Assembly: GCF_026151205.1 (NCBI RefSeq)
Contig: NC_087073.1
Location: 8,595,411-8,659,410, forward strand
Reading direction: 5' to 3'
DNA: 64,000 nt
Origin: Bolinopsis microptera
Taxonomy: Eukaryota; Ctenophora; Tentaculata; Lobata; Bolinopsidae
In this document: positions 36,101 through 46,100 of the stretch, piece by piece
How positions within the stretch are numbered: position 1 is the stretch's first letter
Layout: each line of letters starts with the position of its first letter
Notes under the pieces: generated by a model
The model's input: only the letters and a program-made list of their open reading frames with translations
Told to the model about the DNA's origin: nothing
Database searches by the model: none
Translations under genes and position numbers: made by a program

Positions 36101-37354
36101 TGAGGTTACAGACCACGTGATATGAAGTTACAGACCACTTGACATGAAGTTACAGACCACTTGACATGAGGTTACAGTCCACTTGACATGAGGTTACAGA
36201 CCACGTGACATGAAGTTACAGACCACGTGATATGAAGTTACAGTCCACTTGACATGAAGTTACAGACCACGTGACATGAAGTTACAGACCACGTGACACG
36301 AGGTTACAGACCACGTGACATGAGGTTACAGACCACTTGACATGAAGTTACAGACCACGTGACATAAAGTTACAGACCACGTGACACGAGGTTACAGACC
36401 ACGTGACATGAAGTTACAGACCACTTGACATGAAGTTACAGACCACGTGACATAAAGTTACAGACCACGTGACACGAGGTTACAGACCACGTGACATGAA
36501 GTTACAGACCACGTGACATGAAGTTACAGACCACGTGACATGAAGTTACAGTCCACTTGACATGAGGTTACAGACCACGTGACATGAAGTTACAGACCAC
36601 GTGACATGAAGTTACAGACCACGTGACATGAAGTTACAGACCACGTGACATGAAGTTACAGACCACGTGACATGAAGTTACAGACCACGTGACATGAAGT
36701 TACAGACCACGTGACCTATTATACTCACAACATCACAGTAAACCAGGTAGATGTGAGTGAGCGTCTTTCCGCACTGAACAAAGACTCTAGATAATCCTGT
36801 CTCCGTTATTTCACTACTGTTGTCATCTGATAGGCAACAATTTGTTAGTCACCTTTTTTAAAGAGAATTAGTACATCATAGAAGCCAACATTTTTGGCAA
36901 AAGAATAATTGCTTACTTTCAAAACAAAATGATGATCCGTTATATTTATAAAAAGTATAACTTATTGAAAGTAACTCTTTATCTCTACTAAACTCACAGT
37001 TAAAATGAGTCATGAAACAGTGTTTCTCCATAATCTTGTACAATGTCTCGTCTGTAGTTCGCTCATTAGTCGGGACGTACCTCCACAATGACTGTAACAA
37101 TTGTATTCAAACCAGTTGACAAGTAAGGACTACATTCCGATCAAAGTTCTGAAAAACAATGTTGGTTCTCAAAGAAGAGGTTAAGAAACTAACGAATGAA
37201 GTAAGAAATAACCCACATGAATAACACTACAAAAACTGACGTGATCAAGAGCGAGGAAGTGCCAGTATCGAGACAGGAGAGTGACCTGACAGAGATCAGA
37301 GAGGGGAAGGTAGGAGAGGATGTGTATCTTAACCTCCTCAGGTACCCACTCCAT
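33186..37354 (-). CDS. F-box and leucine-rich-repeat protein (FBXL family)
   Basis: Exons 37241-37354, 36998-37091, 36729-36826, 35456-35619, 35161-35270, 34445-34586, 34207-34303 and about 33590-33781 join in frame. A final exon at about 33186-33450 encodes a further LRR and the stop, but I could not find a clean in-frame junction into it. The ATG at 37352-37354 begins directly with an F-box (WVPEEVKIHILSYLPLSDL, then YWHFLALDHSLWR). The remainder is a chain of AMN1/FBXL-type LRRs, for example LVHLDISANPCVDDATM, ISDTGVAALSQLSNLRAL and LTDVGLSAVLVGCPRLQRL, with an acidic C-terminus. Such proteins link substrates to SKP1-CUL1 ubiquitin ligase. The substrate is unknown, and I cannot assign an FBXL number. 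Confidence 0.87.
33890..34206. repeat. about 44-bp minisatellite in FBXL intron 7
   Basis: About seven imperfect copies of a roughly 44-bp unit containing TTACCATGGTAACCAGTTAC, itself partly palindromic. The array runs up to the splice donor at 34206. Open frames across it are artefacts of the repeat. Confidence 0.85.
34600..34960. repeat. GGTTACTGTTA-type minisatellite in FBXL intron 5
   Basis: Repeated blocks of GGTTACTGTTATTTT, interspersed with GGTTACTGTTACTGGCTGT variants. The array starts within about 15 bp of exon 34445-34586. Low-complexity open frames on the plus strand (GYCYF repeats) come from the array and are not genes. Confidence 0.85.
35022..35091. repeat. 70-bp near-perfect palindrome
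   Basis: Two arms of about 35 nt are reverse complements, with one mismatch pair, around the centre ATTATATATAAT at 35056/35057. It starts TTCGTCAAGTCACCATGGTA and ends with the complement. It lies in FBXL intron 5, just after the minisatellite, and can form a stem in DNA or in the pre-mRNA. Confidence 0.88.
35784..36716. repeat. 22-bp minisatellite, about 42 copies, each with an E-box-like CACGTGAC
   Basis: The 22-bp unit starts CACGTGACATGAAGTTAC and is repeated about 42 times in FBXL intron 3. Variants change CACGTG to CACTTG and ATGAAG to ATGAGG, ATAAAG or ACGAGG. Some variants recur in the same order, showing a higher-order unit of about 88 bp (compare 36335-36420 with 36421-36508). CACGTG is the core site of Myc/Max, USF and MITF-type bHLH-zip factors; occupancy here is not shown. 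Confidence 0.93.
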
Positions 37355-38427
37355 AGCATGCGGGTGGGGAGCTGTGGGGTGGTGGCCCCACCAGTGGTGG
37401 TGTGGGTGGGGTGTTAGGTGGAGATGGGGTGGAAGTGGAGGAGATATAGTGAGCTAATGAGGAGTTTGAGGAGTCCTCAGTGAGGAATAGTGGTGTTAGA
37501 AGAGGGTTGTTTTGGTTAGTTCATATCAGGAGAGTTGTTGAGAGCAGCTGAGAGGGGGAAGAGTATTACAGTTCAGTGTGAGAAGTTGGTAGTATATCCG
37601 AGTTCCATGTAATAGCTGGGGAGTATGAAGGTGAGTAAAAGAAACAGCGAATTTAATTATTCAGGTGAGAATAAAAAAGGGTTTTAAAGATTGTTACGTC
37701 GTGGTTTATTTTGATCGGAATAAATTTCAGCCATTCTAGGGTTTTAATTGATTATAATATCACGTATATAGAAAACGTGTTTCGATTACAGCCAAAAGTA
37801 AAGCACGGAGTTTACGAAAATGAATATCTTTGTTGAAATGATGCTATTATAAATATACTATACTAATCTGAATTCTGAAATACTAATCTGAATTCTGGAA
37901 TACTAATCTGAATTCTGAAATACTAATCTGAATTCTGAAATACAATGAATAACAATAACAGGATTTTACCAAATCTGATATTTCTACGCGAGTTTATATA
38001 AATAATTTGCATATGTCACAGATCCAGCTAGCAAGTAATATTAATAAAATTATGTAAAAATTGATTGGACCGTTAAATTGATGAGGTCCACTGCTATTAT
38101 AAACTTATTAACTGAAAAAAAATTATTTGTTATAAAAAATATATAAAAATTTCCTTATTATATATAAAAGTTCCATTATTAAGTTAATACTAAATACAAA
38201 TGATAACTTGAAGAGTTTTAATTTTTGTCATAGTAAAAAATAATAAATTTGTCAAGCATATAACTAACATATTATAACTAAGTTGATTTTGTAATAAGAC
38301 TCAAACGAGCATACTACTCTAACATAATCACAGTTGCCACCTTTAAGATAATCATGATAAAGATTGGCTATAAACACAAACGCTCATCCACAAGTTGTAT
38401 TTAAATCATATTATCCAGATAACAGAA
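37355..38427. other. Spacer between FBXL and sulfotransferase genes
   Basis: Contains the FBXL 5' flank, which is C-rich on the coding strand at about 37355-37620. A perfect-to-near-perfect 20-bp tandem repeat (TACTAATCTGAATTCTGAAA, four copies) lies at 37861-37940. The part next to 38427 is very AT-rich. No gene is seen. Confidence 0.6.
37861..37943. repeat. 20-bp tandem repeat, four copies
   Basis: Four head-to-tail copies of TACTAATCTGAATTCTGAAA, with one substitution in the second copy. Confidence 0.9.
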
Positions 38428-39500
38428 TCACGGCAGATACAACCCTTGTTCCAGGAAATACTCCAGAGCAGAATCCCAGGGACCAGGCATGTCAGTAGGG
38501 AACTCTAACTCCGCAAACAACCCCTCATACACCCCTGCATACTCTGCTCTAGCTGCCATGACCCGTATAGCATGGTAGTACAGCGTCATGTCAAGGTGGT
38601 TCAGATGGATTATCTCTCTATACTGTTTCTCTGTGATGTTAAACCGCTCAGTGAGTCCCTGGTTAAAAGCTAGGCTGTGTTGATCGGTGCCCTGTATGTT
38701 CAACGAGTCGAACAAAAGACCCTCAGAAGCGCTGGCGAACTCATCAATTCCTACGAAAGTAAAGTTCTCCAGGTTCACCATGGCAGAGTCAAGTAAGTAG
38801 CGCTCGATGCGGTGGTCAGGGGGGATACGGGTCAAGGTGCACTGGCCGTAGGCTAGCATCTTGGTGACTCTGTTGAAGGCAGGGTTGTTGGGACACTGGA
38901 GGAAGGAGTCTAGAGAGTCCGGAGGGTCACAGGGGTATCGTTCTCCAACCTTCCTCACATTACACTTCCTCCACCAAGTTTGAGGCCGCTCCTTGTTGGA
39001 CCTGTACTCGGACAGATACCTATGGACAGGATGGCACATTGACAGAGCGTGATGTAGTTGTCCCTCCACCCGGCATATCCATGAAGCTACTGTAAGTAGG
39101 CAGACTTCCAGCAGGTCTCCCAGCTGTTCTCCCGGAGAGTAACCACCTGGACCCACTCTCCCGCTCACACACACTACCTCCTGATACCTTCCTACAGGGG
39201 TACCGTGACCAGGTCTCCAACATGTCCAGGTACCGGGAACTACATCCCGGAATCAGGAGGTAGGCTAAAGTCTGGTTATCATCTGTTATATCAAAGTCAG
39301 GGAAGTGGTCAACTAGGAGTATTTCTACATCGGTGGTGGGAGGGAGAGGGGAGGTGAGGAAGAAGACGAGGAGGAGGGTGAGGGTGATGAAGAGGATTAG
39401 GATGGCATGTTTACAGAGGGAGGTGCTAGAGTTGCGGAGGATGGCTCTGTATGCTATGATGAGTTGGAGTGGTGTTTTATCTGTCTTGAGTTCTAAGTGT
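38428..39500 (-). CDS. HS6ST-like (Sulfotransfer_2) type II membrane sulfotransferase; 5' part unresolved
   Basis: The C-terminal half is clear: HPVHRYLSEYRSN (matching the conserved dPVsRyLSEw block), FLQCPNNPAFNRVTKMLAYG, LDSAMVNLENFTFVGIDEF and LNHLDMTLYYHA. This is the order seen in heparan sulfate 6-O-sulfotransferases, which transfer sulfate from PAPS to glycan chains in the Golgi. Upstream, in a different frame, a single membrane helix (ILILFITLTLLLVFF) precedes a luminal stem and LETWSRYPCRK, as expected for a type II Golgi enzyme. Between about 39060 and 39210 the frame changes. Either a short intron (donor near 39195, acceptor near 39087) or a small indel could explain it. No convincing start codon was found upstream of the helix. 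The stop is TGA at 38428-38430. Confidence 0.7.
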
Positions 39501-40061
39501 CCTGTATTATCTACAGAGGACGCCAGGATATATCAACTGTTGGAGTGTCCCCTGTACTTGCTACTAGTTATATCTGCAACTAAACTACATAACCATCCTG
39601 TAGGGGAGGAGAGGTTAGTTTAACCGTCAAGTTACAAATCAGACATTCTTATCAATTGTGAACCTTAAATTAGTATATTTGAAGGTTTAGCAGGAAAATT
39701 TAAATTTCCTCGGAAGTTTCTATTAAAATCTTACAAGGGTTCGGGATTCTGGAAATTTTGTGTTGGGAATAAAGCACTAAAACAGTTATCTTTCAAAAAT
39801 AGCTAAACAAATAATACTAAGAATCAATATCAATCATTCACCAAACTGACAATCTAAGTCATTAACTTTAAGGTTCACTGCGTCCTCAAATTTCAATTCC
39901 CGTCCCTCAGCCTCAACGATGCGGTCAAGTCCGATACGGAATGTAACTCCCACAATATTGAAAATTATTATCATGCCATGTATGCACATTGCACACCCAA
40001 TCTAAGTCAAGAGTTTCCTAAAACAAGTCCTCAGGTAGATCATTACGTGAAATCACATGGA
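39501..40061. other. Spacer between sulfotransferase and corepressor genes
   Basis: AT-rich DNA with no supported gene. It would contain the sulfotransferase 5' end, if that lies here, and the corepressor 3' UTR. Confidence 0.55.
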
Positions 40062-40160
40062 GCGTGACGTCCTAACACGTGGTGCGTGACGTCATAACAC
40101 GTGGTGCGTGACGTCCTAACACGTGGTGCGTGACGTCCTAACACATGGTATGTGACGTCA
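40062..40160. repeat. 22-bp tandem repeat with TGACGTC and CACGTG, overlapping a stop codon
   Basis: About four and a half copies of a 22-bp unit containing GTGACGTCCTAACACGTGG. The last copy reaches the corepressor stop codon (TGA at 40158-40160). The array therefore forms the start of that gene's 3' UTR. It carries CRE-like and E-box-like cores. Confidence 0.88.
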
Positions 40161-43100
40161 CTTGTCACCCTCTTTACTGGGCTCGGTATTATGAGAGTAC
40201 ATACTGGACGGTATTGGGATCATATCAGGTTGAACGTAGAACCGCGGCATGTACATGTTGCTACCCCCTCCTGCAAGACGAACATAGACAATTAATAATT
40301 AAATTTATTAGCATTAATAATTACTTTAAAACAGGGGATTTATATTGACAGATTTGTGAATTAAGCAACGAGACTAATGTTACATTTGAAACGTATTTCA
40401 AGGTGGAATTATGCAGGATCTGCAGAGTAGAATAGGCTAAAGCTTCTGTTATATCTGCAGCAAGGAATATAACCTAGTAGTAGTACACTTATAACCTACT
40501 ACATTGTAATATAACCTACTACATTTGTAGTTTACAAATAGTAATACTTATGTGATAACTTACCGATAAAACCCTGTTGTTTTCTTATAGCTTCCAACCT
40601 TCGTTCTATCTCCCTCTGATCAGCTCCACTTGACTGTTGAGATCAGGGTTTAGGGGTTTTAAGATTATAACCGGTAAACATATTACTGCAACCTTATGAG
40701 ATTTCTGTGATTGATAGAATAGACTGCTAGGAAGTCCAGATAGGAGATGAGATAAGAAATAGATAAGAGAATTAATGTTAACCTTGTAATGTTGTTGCTG
40801 GTTGGACAGCTGTTGAAGCAAAGCAGGTAACCCAGTCCTGGCCAACAACTCAGGATTAATCTGATCTGTCAGTGCCCTCATCTGTTGCTGTTGCTGCTGT
40901 TGTTGCTGCTGTTGCTGCTGCTGTTGCTGCTGTTGCTGTTGTTGCTGTTGCTGCTGTTGCATCATCTGAAACATTTACAGTTATATATAATATATGAGCA
41001 GAAACCTTTTCTGTTTGCTTTAAACATGATCTGTTCTAGAACACTTGATTGGAATGATATTTTGTCAAGCAGTACGGAATATGTTGGACTTGTTAGACGG
41101 GCTCAAATCTACCACACAGTGTTAAAATACACAGTAAAATACCCCACCACAGTACCTGTTGAAGCTGGTTGGGGGATTGAGTATGAGCTGCCAAAGCTGC
41201 TGCTAACTCCTGATGTAACAGCCTCTGTTGTCTGGCAGCGTCTGCCTGCTGTGACTCTGCTAGAGACCTCGCCACAGCTTGTTGTTGGGATTCCGCTATA
41301 GACCTCGCTACATGCTCTAACGCCTGCATGTCAGTCATTCCCGACACTGATAACCCCCTCAGTTGTGCCTCAGACAGACCAGCAGCTCCTCTCTGTTCGA
41401 TCAGGGACCTCTGCTGTGCCTCAGACAGACCAGCAGCTCCTCTCTGTTCGATCAGGGACCTCTGCTGTGCCTCAGACAGACCAGCAGCTCCTCTCTGTTC
41501 GATCAAGGATCTCTGCTGTGCCTCAGTCAGACCAGCAGCTCCTCTCTGTTCGATCAGGGACCTCTGCTGTGCCTCAGACAGACCAGCAGCTCCTCTCTGT
41601 TCGATCAGGGACCTCTGCTGTGCCTCAGACAGACCAGCAGCTCCTCTCTGTTCGATCAGGGATCTCTGCTGTGCCTCAGTCAGACCAGCAGCTCCTCTCT
41701 GTTCGATCAAGGACCTCTGCTGTGCCTCAGCTATACTCCTCTGTTGTTCTGCGATAGTTCTACTCTGTTGTTCTGCGATAGTTCTACTCTGCTGTTCAGC
41801 TAGTGTTCTGTTCCGCTGCTGCTCTGCTAGTGTTCTGCTCTGTTCTTGTAACCTCTGCCTGTCAACAGTGTATCTGCGCTGTTCAGGTGATGTGGTCCTG
41901 TGTTTCTGTTGTTCTGTTAGATGGTTAACCAAGGTTCTCTGTTCTCTAGATCTCCGCTGTTGGTCCATGATGGTGGACAGATCTTCAGTCCGTGGTATTA
42001 TAGCTGATTTAAACTGGGAGAAAGCTGAACCGCCTGATCCAGGCAAACCTGACCCAGATATAGGTCGCTTCTCAGGGTGCAGAACTCTCGCAGTCGGCAT
42101 CGACCTGGGGGAGCTAGTTTGAGGGGCGTTTGATTATATTTTAAACTGTTGATATCCGGGAAAACACGGCAAATTAGAAAATACATAAACGGAACAAGGC
42201 TGAAAATGAGGAGATGAAAACTGATAACAGTATAAGAAAGTACCTGATGGTTTGATGTTGCTGCCTGGAGGACTCCGGATAACCAGACATCATCTGAACA
42301 TACTGTTGTCCTGCTGCTGACCTGGCTATAGTCTCCTTGTTCTTACTCTTCAAGTATCCTGCATCTGTCTGTATAACTGAAAATATGAGGTTTAGTTCCT
42401 AATCTCTCCAACAATCTGGGATATAGAACAGTACGGTGACTGGGATAACTGGACAATGATTATGGATTTCTCATTATCTCCTACCACAAAATACTAGGTC
42501 CTAGAAGAATATTATGAATGATGTGTGAAAATTAAAGCAATGACTTATCGGATATTTTTCTCAAGAACATACGAGACACTTACACACATACAATACATAA
42601 TTGTTTAAAAATAAATAAATATTAGATCGATGTAACTCGATCACGAAAAGAAGTTTGCATATACATATTATACATGTTATATATACGTTTCCATCACAGC
42701 AAGTACGTTATTTCTAATGTGGTGTGTCGACGTCGTCGTTAACAAATGATTTTATATATAGCTGCTTTATCGTAGCTATAATATAGTCGTTCGTCAACAG
42801 TAACATGAGTACACGTTCAGGTCATATAATCTTTGAAATACTTTAGTGAAGTTTTTTTATTTAGCTAAATTGTCACTTTGAACAATCATTGAACAAGTGT
42901 TCAGTGATATTATGTTACAAGTCTCAACTACAAATACATTGTACATAGTATTAGTACATTCCTGCTAAAATTCTATGGTTTTACTAGTATGTTGTTGTAC
43001 TATGATTCCTTATGTATGCTGCTATCTCTCTATCACGCAGATAAAGTTACTGTTGCATTTTGAGTTTGTCGTTAAGGGTCTGCCCACACTACGCCATGTG

Positions 43101-46100
43101 GCGACGGGCCACATGGCCCGATTCACCTAAACACATTGTGCCACTTGGCGTGGAAACTCTCGGGGAATAGAGGCATGGATTTTTAAAATCCGTGCCAGAA
43201 TTCCTCGAGAGTTTCCACGCCAACTGGCGGGAGCTTTTTAAAATCCGTGCCTCTAGTCCCCTTGCTAAATCCACGCCAAGTGGCACAGTGTGTTTAGAGG
43301 ACGGGCCACATGGCGTGACTACTTACGCCAAGTGGCACAGTGTGTTTAGGTGAATCGGGCCATGTGGCCCGTCTAGTCGCCACATGGCGTAGTGTGGGCA
43401 GACCCTTACATCAGAATCTTTCTAGTTTAGTAGTTTGCAGTGATAACAGTAATACCTGAATTATTATATTCTAATTTTTCACGTGAATCAATCACTCTAT
43501 TTTACAATTTGGTAGCTGGTGCTCAACGATTTAATCTTATTTGGTTAAACTTTTTCTGAAGAGTTTGCTAAGGCGAAATAGTTGCGGTAAACTAAATTTT
43601 GACATGATTATGATAAACTTAATATTTTATTCTCTTATTGGAAACATCGTTCATCAAAATAATCATATTTCAGCAACAAATGACCCATAAAGAAACACAG
43701 TATGAAAAATACCTACGAAATGGAAAGGAGATATTCGATTTCTACTGCTCGAATAGAGACCCACAACCCATCATGCTTCCCAGAGCCCCTCAGCAGCAAT
43801 ATGTTGACTTCTATGCAAACGAAGATGAGCCCACATGTAGTTTTCGAAACGATAAACAACAGCAATTGAACTATGAGGCAGAGGTAATAGTTTACAGGGC
43901 ATTAGAAAGTCAAGACGAAAATTTCATTGTTCTTCATAATTTGGAGTTCACTCACCACCAATTCTATTTGGGTGACACCAATCACGATAAACAAAGATGT
44001 ATGAAGTGCAAAAAGATGGCAGCTAATAGAGAAGGCGAGTGCGATTTTGTGATCATAGGTGCCAACTATTTTGTTATAATTGAAGTCAAAAATATTTGCG
44101 GGCCAAAAATCGGAGCCCAATCAGAATCTTGGTGTACTGAAGAAATGTCACTATCATTGGCCGGTTCATTTAGAAAATCGATCGAGCAAAGAGAAAAGTT
44201 AAAAAGATTTATTAGAAGATTCTGCAAACGCTTATCTATTTTTCAATTTACCGCATATCCTAATTTCCAAAGGAAATACGAGAATAGATTCCAGTTGAAA
44301 AGAGAAGACAAATCAACAGTCCTTTTCGCAGAAGACATTCATGATTTCAAGGTTTGGTGGAAAGACAATGTAAGTGATCTATCCTTGGACGAACCATTAC
44401 ACTCAGAGTTCGCACCAAGCATGAGGAAGTAAGGAACATGTTGCTAGCTGTGTGGTGCACAAAAAATAACACTTGTGATCCATCTAAATGCAGTTTAGGC
44501 AGGTGCATATCAGTCATAGATGAGCAACTGCGCTCAGGAAGATTTACATTCAGGAGCAGTAACCCTGAAGTTATTCCAACAACGGCAACTTTCAAGGACT
44601 TTTTGGGCAGTAGACAACTTGACCAAACAACAGAATGATATAATCAATTCAACTGAGAAGTTTTTGTGGATTAATGGACCCGCAGGAACGGGTAAAACCG
44701 TTGTTATGTCAGCTAAAATATTGCAGCTAGCTTTGTCAAATAAACAAAACAAAGTGGTGTTAAATTGTTTAGTGGAAGATAGAAAGCCCTCAGATCATTA
44801 TCAGAAGGTTCTCCTCAAAGCCGGTGTAAAGGTTTGTATAAAATTTGTTCTGGTCTCCGAGACACCAGTTCAAATATGTTCTGAAATATCTACCTTACTG
44901 CAAGATTTTCAAGTTATCATAGCAGTACCAGCCGGTCTTCAATATAACTTAAAGCTTTTACAAAATACTGAATGGCTGAATGGATTGTTTGATTCATTAC
45001 GGGACATCAACGTACACGTGTTTGTTGATGAAATACAAACAATTCTTGGTTCTCCTGTAGTGGAACAGGACAACTATCAAATCATCGAATCCCTCCTCCG
45101 CCTATCAGACAGAAATTACGTCTGGGTGGCATGCGATTTCATACAAATGGTTTATTCCACTACAAAATCTAATGCGAATTTACCCAATTTTATTCAAAAC
45201 AGATTGTCTCCTCGACAGCAAGTGAGTCTAGTAAAGAACTTGAGAAATACGTATAACTTATCTAAGACTTTTGAAATAATAAGGAATAAAGTGATGGAGT
45301 CGAGAAGTTCAGTGTCAGATGTTATGGATATAATCTTCCCTTTACAAACACCCGGGCATTACATACATGGACCAAAAACCACCATACATGTCCTGGAGAA
45401 CTTTAACAATGATTTGATATATTCTATCTACGCTAAGGAAATGAATCAGTTATCTGCAGATGGCTTAATAATAAGTCAAAGTGACTTAAGGATTATTTAC
45501 ACTGCAATTGATGTTGAAACAAGATCTTTGGTTAAGAACATTGGTAAGGAACTACCAGAAGTTATGAAACCTTTGCCACACGTGTCTACATATTCATCAG
45601 AGTGGCCAGTAGTTATTGTTCTTCAAACGCTCCTAGACTATCATATTGAGACGATTGAGAAACTGAACTTAAATCGGGAATTTATTTTCAGGAAAGCGGC
45701 CGACATAGAGATTCTTTACATAACTATGTCAAGAGCACGGGTGAAGTGTACTGTAATAATGTTCCCACTGGAGGGAATGATATTTGACAATTTTAATCGC
45801 ATGAAAGATTTGTTGGATAAACTTAAAGATTCTGTAACGATACGTCGATACCCTATCACACCTCCATCTTGGACACCTACATCAATAGCAGATAAAAAGT
45901 CATTTAATGATTACCACGACGACAGATTTCCTAAATTATGTCCAGTAAAAGATTATTTTGAGTTGCCATATGATTTAAGAGATTGCTTTGTTCAAAAACC
46001 GATTTAATATCAATCTACATTGTATGGTTTCCATTATATTAGGAATTATTCACTTCATGAGGATTGAGGAATAATGTTTTCATAATTAAAATTTCACTGT

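Noticed and set aside
35784-36716. CRISPR-like array of regularly spaced repeats
   Set aside because: The copies are directly adjacent with no unique spacers and lie in a eukaryotic intron; this is a minisatellite.
41328-42122. Long plus-strand ORFs with repeated SSSLFDQG / LCSIRDLCC motifs
   Set aside because: They are antisense readings of the 51-bp coding repeat of the corepressor, whose period is divisible by three, so all frames stay open.
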